The translations under genes were made by a program, and so were the position numbers. Shown here piece after piece: positions 1-13,619 of a stretch of DNA of 64,000 nucleotides. The notes under the pieces were generated by a model, which was given only the letters and a program-made list of their open reading frames with translations, ran no database searches and was not told where the DNA came from. The stretch covers positions 573,001 through 637,000 of the forward strand of contig JAIUJO010000089.1 in the NCBI GenBank assembly GCA_023846275.1. Reading direction: 5' to 3'. Numbering within the stretch: position 1 is the stretch's first letter; every line of letters starts with the position of its first letter. This DNA comes from Vanilla planifolia (taxonomy: Eukaryota > Streptophyta > Magnoliopsida > Asparagales > Orchidaceae).

Positions 1-96
1 TTTTTTCTCTTTACGTGAACAAGCTGCTCTTGCTTTTTTGGTAGCCAGTGGCATCGCCTTTCAGTGCGTCTTCTGCTTGTTGCTTAGCCCACCAGT
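1..96 (-). pseudogene. SDA1 pseudogene copy A, last coding exon (E13), cut by the window edge
   Basis: Reverse-strand translation gives QTGGLSNKQKTH, a stop, then KAMPLATKKARAACSRKEKK. This is the conserved C-terminal tail of the nucleolar protein SDA1 (KTGGLSNRQKEHKK-MPLAAKRAK type), which acts in 60S ribosomal subunit biogenesis. The exon begins right after a good acceptor (TTTAACCAG). A TGA at 61-63 replaces a lysine codon, so the reading frame is broken. The rest of the tail lies outside the window. The same exon recurs at 39282-39429. Confidence 0.88.
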
Positions 97-565
97 CTGG
101 TTAAACAATAATAGCAGCTTATCTAAAGTCGACCCGGATAAAAATAAGATTTGAAATAACAAAATCACGTAACAAAACAAAAAAACATGATGCTCTTGCA
201 ATTAAAAAAATGGCATATGTAACTATGACATACCTTTTTTGTTTCACAATAGTTTTAGCCTTGCACTTTTCTCTATCCCCTTTACCTGCTCGAATGAGAG
301 CTACTCTCTCCTTCTTGTTGAGCTTGCTCCTGATGTGTGCCTAATTACAACACATGATTATCATTTGTTAACCAATGAAGTTTAATAAATTGCTTTTAAA
401 AATGCCAAACCAACTTGGATGGGTCAAACGTAACTGTTTGCGCTCAACTCAACAATAAAATAACCTTGAATACATCTAAGAGGTTCTAATTGCTCTTATT
501 CCTACCATTTCAATGAGTTCACTTCCAAAGAATGGCTGGTGAGAAACATCAAAGGAAGCCTAATC
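20..565. repeat. Direct segmental duplicate, 3' block of SDA1 (partner about 39356-39895)
   Basis: Exons E12 and E13, the intron between them and about 220 bp beyond E12 match the second SDA1 locus almost base for base. Similarity stops abruptly near 565 (partner near 39895). Past this point copy A runs into DNA carrying CTR9 exons, while copy B continues into its E11. This marks a rearrangement breakpoint in copy A. Confidence 0.85.
234..340 (-). pseudogene. SDA1 pseudogene copy A, penultimate exon (E12)
   Basis: Translates as HIRSKLNKKERVALIRAG, followed by a basic stretch ending TIVKQK. It matches the SDA1 segment HIR-KLTKE-RLALVRAGRE...AVKQKK. It is bounded by an acceptor (TAATTAG) and a donor (AG|GTATGT). 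The poly-A run before the donor is one base short of what the phase into E13 requires, so this is another small lesion. It pairs with 39566-39673 in copy B. Confidence 0.87.
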
Positions 566-1070
566 ACATACAACTAGAATTTGAACAACAAAAAAAATTA
601 AGTTTATAACTATTATAGGAAATTTTCATCTCCAAGATAGACCATGATAAAATTATCTCGTTAAGAAATAATTATATACAATACCATAAAAAGTAAAATT
701 TTGAATATCCTAATGCAATGTTAATAACATGCAATATTTTTTCATGTACACAACTCTTTCAGAAATATAACACTACTGAAGAGAAAAAGCAGTGAGTGGA
801 TATATGAACACACCATAAAATGCAAAGCAAACTTTTGAGGCTTGTTAATTTCTTTGATAGAGGCCATGTAATACAAACCAGTCTACTCAAAATCACCCTA
901 ATAAGCAATCAAATACAAAAAGATTTTAGAAAAACAAAAAGAAACAAAGCATATTGTATACTAGAGTACAAAATGACTCAAGCATTGGGACCCATGATCA
1001 AGCATCGTGTTAGGATCATAAACAAGAATGGTCGATAATATAAACATCATAGATAAGGGACTGTTCATAC

Positions 1071-2299
1071 CTTGCTGTGCTATGACTTTGCAAAATTGTA
1101 CTAGAAATGAGCTCTCATCAACCCATGACTAATTACAGATAGTGTTGTCCCAGTTAACTGTTCAATAAGAAAATCTTTACCAGTAAAGAAGAAATGATTT
1201 GCAAAATGATTTAATGCCATTAAACAATATGGATACATTTCAAGAGCTCTTTGCATTTTTAGCATTCCTTTTTAAATACCATCAACTACAAAAAAATAAC
1301 ACTAAGATGAATTAGCCATCAATAAAAACAAAATTTCAGTGAACGTAACCCACCCCATTATGAAAAAACAAAAATATGAACTACCTACGCTACCTCCTAG
1401 ATTGACAAGTACAATCTCACCTTCATTTGTTTGCAATTCCATAATTCCAAGAGCCAGAAGAGCATCAATATTTTTTTGATCTGACTACACAATGGAAACA
1501 AATAAAAGGGAAATGTAAGAACATAGAGGGCATGTCATGAAATTTGTACTATAAATTAAAACTAACTTACATCAAGCACTCGATGAAAGGCTTGTCGAGC
1601 CTTGTCAAATTGACGCAGCTCCAGGACATCTAGGATAAGCTTTTAGTGCTTTTTGGTCAATATCATAATCAGTTCGTTAAAAGAGTTACTTGACTAAAAA
1701 AATTCAGATTATGGTAATGCATATCACAATAAACATTGAAGTACTAATACAGATACATTAAGGTATCAAATGCATGTCACTATATACCAATTACAAACAT
1801 AAATTGGCACTTTCAAGTTTCACTAAAATTAACACCACATTAGTGATTAAATGCTTGAAATGCCACAATGCAACAAACCAAATATATGCTCAAGAGGACA
1901 TAGGATGACTCATCTTGCAACATTTCAACAAAAAAATACCAAATAGAAGGTCATAATATAGGCTCCCAAAAAATTGAGTATAAGAAGAAGCTATTTTAGG
2001 CACGCATTACCCTACATAACATAGGAGTTTCATGAATTGAACTCAACTTCCAAGTGACAAAAGAACTTAACCTGAACAATGAGTAAAGCATGCCCTAAAT
2101 AGTATTTAATTTTTTCTATATAATATTGAATTTGGAATCTTCAAGAAAAAAATATTCAATGCACAAAAATATTTTTATCATATGTTTGGGCTTAAGAAGT
2201 GCTTAAATAGACCTTATAATAGTCTAAAGATCTCTTTTATGACTCTGCTGCTTTCTGATACTGATCTTCATTCTCCCCAGCATCAAACTCAACATAAGC
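1071..2299 (-). pseudogene. CTR9 (VIP6/ELF8-like) gene fragment, four decayed exons
   Basis: CTR9 is the TPR-repeat scaffold of the nuclear Paf1 complex, which acts in transcription elongation and histone modification. Four exons read in order on the minus strand. Exon 2213-2299 gives AYVEFDAG...KRSLDYYK. Exon about 1571-1670 gives YPRCPGAA, then after a frame change QFDKARQAFHRVLD. Exon 1421-1484 gives SDQKNIDALLALGIMELQTNE. Exon 1071-1285 gives KMQRALEMYPYC, then NHFANHFFFTG, then LIEQLTG. They match successive TPR units of plant CTR9. Splice sites are recognisable (GAT|GTAAGT, AAG|GTGAGA, AAG|GTATGA). In-frame stops and a deletion of about 10 codons before QFDKARQAF show it is dead. Full CTR9 has roughly 1,100 residues; about 130 are represented. 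Confidence 0.85.
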
Positions 2300-3339
2300 C
2301 TGCAATCAAGAACTTCCAATCTAGGTGGCAATAACAAAATTCAGTGTTTGTAAATAATGATTTTATGTAATTGAAATAAACAATCTAAAAGTTAAACAAA
2401 ACCATAAAGGTTTAAGTCCACACATTTTTATCTATTATGCAAGAAAGATTTCCAACATTGAATCTTCCTTCTTTCTATGCATCTTTTTTTTCCTGAAAAG
2501 TATCTAGTTTTATTCCTTGTTCTATTATCCCTCCTTTTGATAATATGATCACGATGATGAAACTACAAAATAATAGAAAAATGAGTTAAAGCTGTTAAAA
2601 AAAGCATAGTGTCAAATAGAAAGTAGTACTCAAGATAAAGGTCAAGTGAAATATAAAATTCTGCAGAATTTTTGTAGAAATTCAGACAATAATTAAATAG
2701 AAGTATTTAAAATAAAACCAAATTCTGAACAAATCCAACTAGATATGCAAAGTGCCAAAACAAATTTTCCAGAAACAAGGACTATGCTTGATCCATCTAA
2801 AGCAGGGCAACCAAAAGTAATTGTTTAACTATAGATGTATGTTAATGCTTGGTTAAAGAGAGAAGTTCATGCTTGAAGGTCAAGTAAAAGCAAATAATTC
2901 ATAACAAGGCAAAATAAAGAGCAGAATAGAAATTCAAATATCATTATGGCAAAAATTGTAATCTAATTTCCATAAATAATTAAAGCACGTGAATAAGCAA
3001 GCATTGAATTCCAATGCTAAGCCTAAGTGTCATTTGGCAGTGCCTCACACTCCTAATCTATACTTAATCCAGCTTAAGTGTATTAATTTATTCAATAATG
3101 AATATTAGATTAAGAAAGAGAGATTATGTAGTATGTTAGCTTAAAAACTTATTAATGTCAACAACCATATCAAATAACAAAAGATCTCATTTGCAATAAT
3201 AAACTAAGCAACTAAAAAATGAAGATTTACTGTAAAATAACTAGTTACTTCAAAAATACTAACAAACTAACATTAATATATCACGTTATACATAAATATG
3301 AGAGTAAATTGCATATAAATCTAAGTTATGATCTAATTC

Positions 3340-4045
3340 TCAGAAGGTTACTTCAAGATTTATAATAAAGAATGCAAGTTAACAAGTATTCCAATGATAA
3401 ATTGGTCCAAACTTAGCATAGTCAATTAAAACACAAGGTTTGGGTATGATAGACTTGTGGAGTATCTTAGTATATTTACAATATTCTTAAAGTACTCTTT
3501 GTTCTAGTCAACATCTGCTTGTCTCCACCTCTCCAATAGTGATGTCATTTTCTACAATCCCAATCATGTTTTCTTTTCTCATCAAAGCTTCCTTGGAGTC
3601 CTCCACAAGGAAATAATTTAAATCACTTCCTTTTAAGTCTTTCATAATGCCCTTACTGAAAATAAGATATAACTAAGGTGCTTAATGAATGTTCTCCCTT
3701 TATATAAGTTTGTATTTTGCTCTAATTCTCAACAAGTTCCTTCATGATTTATAATAATACATGCAGGTTCATAAGTATGCCAATAATAAGAATGTCTAAT
3801 TCTAACAGATTTAATTAAAATAAAAAGTTGATCAAGTTTGGACTGGTTAGGCTAGTGATTATTAATAACATATTTATAAGATCCTTAAAATACCATTTGT
3901 CATAGTAAGACTCCACCTCTCCAACAAATGATACCATTTTCTAAGATCTCAACCATGTTTCAAATTCCTCATCCAAGCTTCGTAAATTCCTTCACAAGGC
4001 ATTCATTTGAATCACTTCCATTCAAAAATAAGATGCAACCAAGGT
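3340..4045. repeat. Two-copy tandem repeat, unit about 385 bp
   Basis: The segment 3340-3670 recurs at about 3720-4045. Both start in TCTAATTCTCA(A/G), run through a 'tttataataa' stretch, then 'ccacctctccaa', a 'catgtttc' motif, 'aagcttc' and 'aaatcacttcc', and end in 'atgaatgttctccctt'. The copies have many substitutions and small indels, so the duplication is old. No coding content is visible. Confidence 0.7.
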
Positions 4046-6499
4046 TTTCAATGAATGTTCTCCCTTGATTACATCTCTAAATTGAAGCTTATGATCCTTG
4101 TTGAAAAAATTTTAAACTATCCTTTATTTTTAATTAATTCTAGAAGTTATTGAATTATAAAAATACTTTTTATTATTTATTTGGTAATAATAACAACAAC
4201 TTTTTTTTTCCCTTATTCCCTTTTTTTCAAGTCAACCTCAAGAACCTTTGTGAGCCTCACTTGAGAAGGTTTCCAAAGGAATCAGCTGCTTGGGAGAAGG
4301 CCTTAAAAAAGTAAAGGAATCAGGGATAGGAAAATGCAGAAAGAAGAAAGGAGAGCAGTAGAATAGGAAAAGAGAAACAAAATGAAAATCAGTAACACAA
4401 GTTAATTGCAATGCTGAATGAAGCAAGACAGTCAAAGCAGGTGAGCTGACAATAAACCTATTTGGGAGATGTTTTTGGTTATGCTTGTGCTGCCAAGAGA
4501 GCTCAGCTTTGTATTTCTATTTTTTTTCCTAAAGGAAGAGGCTGTCGTGAATTTTTACAAGCCAGCAAGGGCTAGTGTTGTAGCAAGCTGAAGCTTAGTG
4601 GGAAAAAGGCATTCTGCCAAGCTGGGAATGGGAAACTCTAGTTAAACTGAGCTTCAGCTTCAATTAAAAATTAAGAAAAGTATTACTGTTTTGAAAAATT
4701 ATAATGTAGAAAGACTACTGCTACACTTCCTAAAAACAAGGGAAAGTGAGAGAAGCCACAACTAAGGAATATTTAGTTTAAATTGTTTTTATAGCTTAAA
4801 TACAAAAAATAAAAGCAAGAATAATGTGAGAAACTATGATAAAACAACTTAGATGTGATTTTAACTGTTGCAAGCACAAAAAAAAGAATTAGTAAGACCA
4901 ATATCTAAATGCAATTCCTTTATTATTGATTCATACATTTTAAAGAATTTCAAGAAATTGAAATAAAATAGTTTGGGATATTAAAATAGTAGATCCTTAT
5001 GAGTTATGAATGAATTTCTTTGTAAGAAATGAAAAACAAAAAGAAAGGACCAAAAAAAGATAGACTTTTGGAATCCATGTAAATTCAAATTGATGATAAT
5101 ATAGTAGATATACTTTTTTGAGAATTCAAGTATGACATACAAGTCTCATGTTTGCATTCATGTTCTGATACATCAATGCTTTTATGACATTGAGTAATTA
5201 AAACACAACATAATAGAAATACAAAAGAAGATAAAAAGATAAATAAATGAAATAGTATCTTATGATATGATGTAAATTATAACTGGGTTAAATATCTTGA
5301 ATAAAAAAAGGATAAAAAATAAAAAAATTCTATATTTTATTTCATGATTCCACTATATATGATGAGCTCAAAACATGATATGCTAAACATGATTAACATT
5401 AGTTTTATCAAGTTATGAAATGGCATTAGAGATCTCCCTGCTACTACTAGCACCTTTTGCAAAGTTGATGTTCTATAATGATATTATGTGATTGATAGGA
5501 CTAACCAGTTATGACATGCTTATTAGTAAAGGTATAGAGATTATGTGATTAGATGTCATACAGATATGAGATAACATATGATCGAAACATATGATAATAG
5601 TAATATAAGAAATATGAGTTCAATTATAATAAATTAACAAAAAAGAAAAACAAAGATAAAAAGAGAAATTAATAAGAAATGATATACAATATATATATTG
5701 AAAATAAATAATATATAAATGTGGACTCTTATATTAATAAGCATATTATTCATTACTATTGGTGACTCTTTTCTTCTCTGAGTATTATAGAGATGTCATG
5801 TTTATACTCATTTTTATATCACTATATCATATCATGTTAATAATTACGTATAATATTTACTTATTAAACATTGAATAACTTATTTTTCTATTTACATTAC
5901 AAGACGTATCACAAATTCACAAAGAGATAATTTCTAAAGACATGTAACATTATTGTGAATATGATATTACGTACATTATAGTTTTGTACTTGACATAGTA
6001 TCATCGATTTTCAGTTAGAGTAGGTATCCATATTTATAGTTTCAAATAAATATTTTGTCACCCTCATCTATTTTGACATTAATAACTTCAATAGTGCTTC
6101 TATAATACACTATTAGTATATGCATATAATAGGTGCAAGCATAAGTGACATCTCTATACTGTTCTCCATTATCCTTGCCACCCCTTGCCATGATACATCA
6201 TCATCATTTCTCTTTCCACCTCCATGAACTTCAACAGCCTTAAAATTAGTAAAGGGTTTAAGGTTTCGCTAATATAGAAAGAAGAAGCTGATTTCGATAT
6301 TAACTTTGCTTTTTAACATTGTTGAAGTGTATGAACCTACTTTCTTACTATGGGGTACTTAAAAAGACCAAAATGGCCAATTATAAAACTCAAGAAACTT
6401 TAGTTGAGAATAACACCGAACACCAAAATCCTATATGCATTTTTCCCAAATTTAATTAATTCTAATAATAGTCTAAAAATTAGTAATTATGTACATACC

Positions 6500-6540
6500 T
6501 CAAAAAAATACTTCAAAAAAATACTTCAAAAAATATTATT
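6500..6540. repeat. Short tandem repeat, AATACTTCAAAAA-type unit
   Basis: Three adjacent copies of a 13-bp unit (caaaaaaatactt) lie in otherwise AT-rich sequence. It is a simple slippage repeat. Confidence 0.6.
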
Positions 6541-6743
6541 CTATTCAAAGAACTTAATTAAAAGGTCACAAGCTTGTTGTAATCCCTCAAATACTACCCT
6601 TAAATTTTATAACATTCCCCTCAAAACATGTAACAAGCTCTAAAGGACTCATTTAACCAAAGTACAAACTTCACAAAGTAAACATACCAAATACAAAAGT
6701 GCAGCAACATTATTTTTGTCTTCACCTAAAACAATATTGAATT

Positions 6744-6772
6744 AGCTTGATGCTTGATGCTTGATGCTTGTG
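6744..6772. repeat. Microsatellite (GCTTGAT)n
   Basis: The heptamer GCTTGAT occurs three times in tandem and is followed by GCTTG. It is a simple sequence repeat with no gene around it. Confidence 0.75.
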
Positions 6773-9700
6773 CTAGGTCACCTTTGGCCACACAAAGCTA
6801 TCTTGCAAAAATTGCAACAAGTGAAACATAAAGGATTGATTAACTTGAATCATTATCATGCAATATACCTAATAAAAAACTTTAAAAATTGTGCAAGCCA
6901 AAGAAAATTTGTTGATATTGGTTTTGATGTATAAAATACTTAATTATAATTTATGTGATCAAGAGAAACAAAATAATATGGAAAAGATATTATGTTTTTG
7001 AAAGTTGCAAAAAGTTTATGACAAGACACGTCAAGATTAAATAATTTAAAAGCAAATGAGTTGTAACCAAAGTAACATTAACCATGTCCTCAAAAGGGAT
7101 GGTTCAACGTTATGGCATAGCATCAATCTTCTTAAAAAAATAATTCAAATAATTTTAAATTGTAAAAAAAAGTACAATTATGTTTTTCACTAGAGGAGAC
7201 AATTATATCACTTTGCACCATTTGGTTCAAGATAATAATCAATATATCAATTAAGAAAATAGTGGACCTATCCAAAATCAAATGATTATTTAAAGCACAT
7301 GGCAAAGGCAAAGCTTTACCCAAAAAACCAAAAGTTTTATTGCCCTGACCCTAACATCTTTTTAGCTCTCTTTCTTGTTAAAACTATTCCATTCTAATAT
7401 TCAATTATGTCACCCTTTATCAACAATAACTTCTTTATTACCAAGCATGAGCATCATGTAGCATAACTGGTCAAACACTGGCAATATGAATTTGCTTATC
7501 AGTCCTAATAAAGCCTTAGTATTAAGTTCATCAAGCAAACTTCTACAACTTAAATGCATGGCATGAACTCCAAAAGAAGGTGGCTCAAGTTATGTCCCAA
7601 AAATTTGTATAATAAATCCAATATACTTGATGCATATCCAAGTAGTAATAAATTTTTCCAACATTACCACCATAATCTTTAAACATCATTACCACTAAAA
7701 TTGCATTTTTATACTCAAATTTTTAATTCAAAAGCCTTTCTAAAGCTTCCCTACACATTTCAACAATCTAATTAGTTTAGAAGAGGATTCAAATAGATCT
7801 CAAAAAATGGAAAATTCCATGAAGTACAAACACTCTTAACGAAGGTATTGTATCATTGTCAAACGCTCAAACTTGGCCTTTAAGACATGTATTAGCAGTG
7901 CCATGTTGCATCACTAATCTAAATTTGCAAAAAGCACAATCTCATATCCTCCACAAAATTCTAGGATGTATTGCACATTCTTTGAACAAAATGTCTAACA
8001 CTCTTCCTAACCCTAAAAAAGGGTGCATGATTGACAAGCATCAAAATAATTTGTGTTTCATAGAAAATAGAAATGATGCATGATGATTGATGTCATTCAA
8101 ACATTCTTAAAGAAAAAATAAACATTCACTTTGCTCTAATCATTATAGGTTAGAATCATTATGCATAATATTCACACTTATGCATAAATTTTTTATAGCA
8201 TTTTTTTGTAATTAAAAGTAAACTATTGTTCATATTTTTATGCTAAAGTTAATGATTTTATACTTATAAATAATTGAATGTTTTACATGCAGTACAAGTG
8301 ATATTTTATAAGTGTGTAACCTTAATTGTGTGCATTCATAGTTCTCTCTCCACATAATGCATAGTTCTAGTCACATATAAATTGCAACCATTTAAATTTT
8401 TTTTTATTAGTAGGTTATATTAAAATTGTTTACTTTGTGTTTCATATAATTAGAATAGACAACCAAATAGGTGTGTTTGTATGTTCATATAAAATTTTGT
8501 GGTTATCCCAATAAAGACTTTTTCTTCGATAGATTCGAATCAAGATTTTTTTTTAAATTGCACGGTCCATGTATTTAGTACATGTTACATAGGCAAAAGA
8601 ATGCTCGAGGTTCCTTATCTCATACATTTTTTTACTACTCATAAAGTCAACATGGTCATGCTCATTAACATTTTTTAGGTTGATCATATTCTAATCCTAA
8701 CCTATTTTTGAAGTAATAGTTTTGTCACATTTTAGTCTTTTTTTTTCATTTATCATTACTATTACCATCACCAAGAAAGTATAAACCACCTCAAATATAA
8801 TAAAACCTAAAGTGCCTACGCAATCTTACAGATATTAACAAAGCTTGTTTTTTAACCAGTCGAGTGCATACATCTGACTCATTGCCTCGTCCAAACAATG
8901 AAAATTGAGCTAAATCCAAAACATACTTAATGAACCATCTTTAGCATGCCTAACTAGATTATGCTTAAACCAACTTAAAAATTCAAGTATTTCTTAAAAC
9001 TCAATTATAAGGTAAACTCCAAATTCATGTTTTCTCATCTACTATTTTTGCTTCTTCTACATATATATAAATATAAAAAAATGTAGACAAAAACATAGCT
9101 AATTTGAGTAATTTAACAAATTTTCTTCGATTATATACACAAAAATGCGTATTCTGTAAAAGCATTATTGTTGCATAGATGAGAAATTGTAAATGAAAGT
9201 TAGAATATGTTACATGCTTTTTATAACAACAACAAAATTCAATTCAATGCAACATAATCACACTACTTTTAATACTCATCCATTATATATTAAAAAATGT
9301 GGTGTTGTATTTTTCTACATTTTTTATCATATTTTGAATTTTTAATGCATTTGAAAAGAAAAATGTGTTTTATTTTTTTATGTAGGCCTTAGTCACTAGG
9401 TATTATGAAGAGATGCCCATTGTTGTAACCAATACATGATCAGTTTGTATGGGTTGGAATGTTCAAACCATATGAATAGTAACACCACAAATTATGGGCA
9501 TGTTGAATTCCAACAAATTTAAAAACAACTTAGGAAAACCAGATTTATCTATTGATTCATAATGCACATATAGATGCTTTCCTCCCAACTACATATGCAC
9601 AAATAAAGCAATGCATGTAAAATTCTATGTGCACAAAGGGAGAAATGCCATAAAAATACACTCCACAATAGTTATTTCTATAAAAGCATAGACAATGTCT

Positions 9701-12700
9701 AATATATGTTTTGGATTATGAGTATAGTCATATGTACAAAAAGAAGTTAATGCGTTCACAAATTACAATATGTACATACAAACTTAGTTATATGACAACA
9801 AAACTCGTTATGTACAATGATGCATAAATGAAAACAATGCATCCATTGACCCTAAAAAAATTCTAACAAAAATTAATGCATGTATAGGATGTATTAAATG
9901 TCTGTAGAAACACACACACATAGAAAAATAATTTTCTTGACGAAATGACACAATATAAAATTTTATGAGAGCCAAATCCCATTTTGATAGGTTTCTCTTT
10001 TTAATATTGTATTTTTATGACATTTTTAGGGAAGAAATGATTGTTGTTGAGCCCAAGATGACCAGAGATTAAAGAACCAGAGGTGCTGGTTGCTTCATGT
10101 GTACGTATAGAGGGACCTCTCAAGTCTTTCCATTTGCATATCTTGTCAGTCATGTTTGTTGTACTAGCTTTAACGCTTCTTTCTTGCTATTTCTTTGTGT
10201 ATCTATATAACTGTAAAAGTAAGAACAACATGATTTTACATCTTTCTCATGTTATTTTTGTTGGTCCTAAAAAATTTGCTATAAAAATATAGTTTCGATC
10301 AATATGTGTTCATTGTGCTGTCACTTTCTTCTTCATTGCACCACAAAAATTTAATTTCAGATTTCCTCTTATATTTAAATTTGCTTGCATGAGTTTAATA
10401 GCATGCTTAAAGTTAATTTTATTAACTACTTTTTCTTGGAATGTATCAGCAAATTGTTAGACAAAGGATAGTTGCCTTTCAAGAACTTGGTTAATTTGTC
10501 TGGTTTGCATAGAGAAGGTTTCATTTCTTTGAGTTATTATTTTAAACTCGTCATCATGCCTCATCAAAATCATAACTTACATATGTCGTAGTTGTAATTA
10601 GGTAGAAAATACATGTCTTTCAAAATTTATTGCATGCATTTTTAGTTCTCATTTTCATTACCACATTTGCATTAGCATTTCTTTACTCTGAATTTCAAAC
10701 ACATTTCGTAAGTCCTCATAGTTTGGCCTTGGACATAAAAGCCTAAAGATTGCAACTAGACACCACCCCAAACCTTTTGAGTGTGCATTGCATTACAATC
10801 CCATTTATCCAAGGCCATTACATGAAATCTATGACACCATTGCACCATATTGATGAGATATTAAGATTCAAAAATGTCAAGTCCCTTATATTAATTTGTT
10901 CTCACCTCTTTTTGGTCTTCCTCTTCCACCATTGAATGAGAGAAGTACGATAACTCTACTCTCTTAACAAATTAATTGATCCAAAATTAACATGTTCAAA
11001 TCATACAACCAAACACTCATGGCAATAACATTTTTATCGCTTTGATTATTTCAAATCATATAATTTCGAATATATCTACCACATGTTCTATTTGTATACT
11101 TGAATGCAAAAGCAATATTTAAAATCATATAATATTCTTTATTCCACATTATTTTAAAAAACTTATATGTAAACATGAGTAAGATATTTTGATCACACAA
11201 TATAACAAAAGCATTCCTCAATTCCTTCAACATTTTTGAATTAGATTATAACCATCATATAAATTTTTCTATTTTTTCTAAATTTTTATTAGAAATAATG
11301 AAATCTCTCATTTTTTTATATTTTAGTATCATATAATAGTAATCCTTAGCAATTGTTCTCTTCTGGGTTTTATTAAAAATGAATTCAATGTTCAATTAAA
11401 CATAATAAAATAACCTCTTTCTTAGTGCTATCAACAAAAGCATCACCAATAGTAAAAATAAGAATGCACCATTGTGAATATAGAACCAATGCAAAAAATT
11501 ACAATTGAGAAACCTTTAATCAACAATACTTGAATGCACATATGCACAATTACTTTTATATGCATGCTTTCATAACTTCAATATTTCTAATGCTAAGCTT
11601 TTCTCTATCACAAGGCCTTTGAAATCACTATTATTGGGCTTCTATCATTTCACTTCTAGATTTCTTCATTAAACCCCTTAGCAAGTGAATAGTCAAAATA
11701 ATTGATATTCTAGACACACAACCAAATTGAATCAACAATAAATTAGTTTTATATCATAATTTAAGCTCTTTATATGATAAACATCACTTTTGAAAACTAA
11801 CATCATTGAACTTATAGAATCATACCTTAAACATCTATAATAAAATCATAATCATATGATGCTTAGTAAAATATAAGCAAACACAAGAAATACAAGCAAG
11901 AATGTCAATCATCTTTGAATTTGATAGATTTCAATTCATTACTTATTATAGTTGCCAAGCATTATATAATACTAAGTATATATAGAGGTATAAGCTTGCT
12001 ATCTCAATTCCTCTTGTAAAGGTCTCCCCTTAAAATAGATATCAAATTATGTTCCTTTATATGATCAATATTTCCTTCATTTTAAGTACTTTACACTTGC
12101 TACATTATATCTTTCCTAATTTCCAAGATTATTTCTCAATTCCTAGTTAAACTCTTTCCAATAATTTAATAACACTACTTCTCTCCCTGCTCTTCTCTTT
12201 AACCTGTCAACCATGATCAAAATGTTTTAATTTTATTCAAAGCACCCTCATCATCCATGGTCATCCTCTCATATACTAAATATCAAAGCTTCATTTCCCT
12301 TCAACAATTAGACCCCTTCAGTTTAGTTACTTCTTGCCTTCATATCGCTTGGAATTTAATAGTTTTGCAAAAAATTAGGTTATTGTCATGTCAATTGTGT
12401 CAGTACAATAAGGTTAAGAAAATTAAAAAATAAGATTTAACCAAAATTAGGAAATTTAAAGATTTCTTGCTTTTTTTTAATAATTTGAACTTCAAAAGTT
12501 TAGTGGTTAATTTTGTATGATTCTTCTTGACCAACTCCACATATTTGCCAAATTTCATATATTTGTATTCAATATTTTTTAATAATTTAAACAAACCTAA
12601 AATATTTTCAAATCCTCATTAACTTTTGGTTCAATGACTATCACGCCTACTGTTTTTGACACGAAATTTTTACTATGCTTATACTTGCAAATTCTATGCC

Positions 12701-13619
12701 TTAGTAAAATTTCATATTTTGTGAGTTTATTTAATATTTTTTATTTATTTTAAAAACTTTTTCAAGCTTATAAGTTAATCCTTATAAATCTTTGACCTTC
12801 TATTTTAATACTCAAAAGGTTTTTTTTCAACATATTATCATTATATTCAAATAATTTATTCGTTTTATTTCTTTGTTTGTCTCTTTCGTTTTAAGGGTTG
12901 CTCCTTTAGTTGTATACAACTTTTGAATAATATGAAATGTTACTTTAAAGTTTTAAAAAATTCTTTAGAATTCTAAATAATTCAAAATAAAAATAATTCA
13001 ATTTTTTTTATATTTTGGATATTATAAATCTTCTCTTCTTAAGATCATAAATCAAACCTATGATTATGTTTTTTTATTAATTTAAGCGCATGATAATTTA
13101 AAATATCAAAATATTATTCAAATAATTGCCCTCACATTATGGATGTTACAATAAAAGCGAACTACAGATCATGCTGTATCTTATTTAGTAGTTTGTTACG
13201 TTTCTATTAAGTTGTTAGTTTTTGTATTTTTGTAGTGATTTAAGAACTTACCTTTTGAAAGAATGTTAAATTTTCTTTATTGATTTTGTTATAATTTTTA
13301 AAATATAAAAATGTATATTAGTTTTACGATGATTTTTAAAAATGATGTTAATGGTTTTTTATTTAAAAAAATGTGTTTTCAAAATCAAAAGATAGAGAAA
13401 GAAATGACATGAGCCATAATTACTTTGTGACATTTTGACGAATGTCATTTGATTTAAATAATGCTAGAGCTATTTTTTAAATGATGATTCATTTTATCTT
13501 CTAAAGTTAGAGATGCAAAAATTTAGAATATTATGTAAACAATCTTTAATAAAAATTTGATCTTTAAAGACATGTAAAAAGTGTACCATGGGACTAAATA
13601 TTTTGAAAATAATTTTAGC

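Larger units (their letters stand above)
2300..13600. other. Gene-poor AT-rich region
   Basis: I found no gene here. Short open frames are at chance level for such AT-rich DNA and none resembles a known family. The stretch contains a tandem duplication near 3340-4040, short tandem repeats near 6500 and 6750, and long A/T runs. Some parts may be old transposon debris too decayed to recognise. Confidence 0.6.

Noticed and set aside
7441..8100. Possible transposase remnant on the minus strand
   Set aside because: Translations in all frames gave only vague hydrophobic similarity and no catalytic or zinc-finger motif.
10083..10292. 69-codon frame with a hydrophobic segment
   Set aside because: Chance frame in AT-rich DNA, with no promoter, homology or splice sites.
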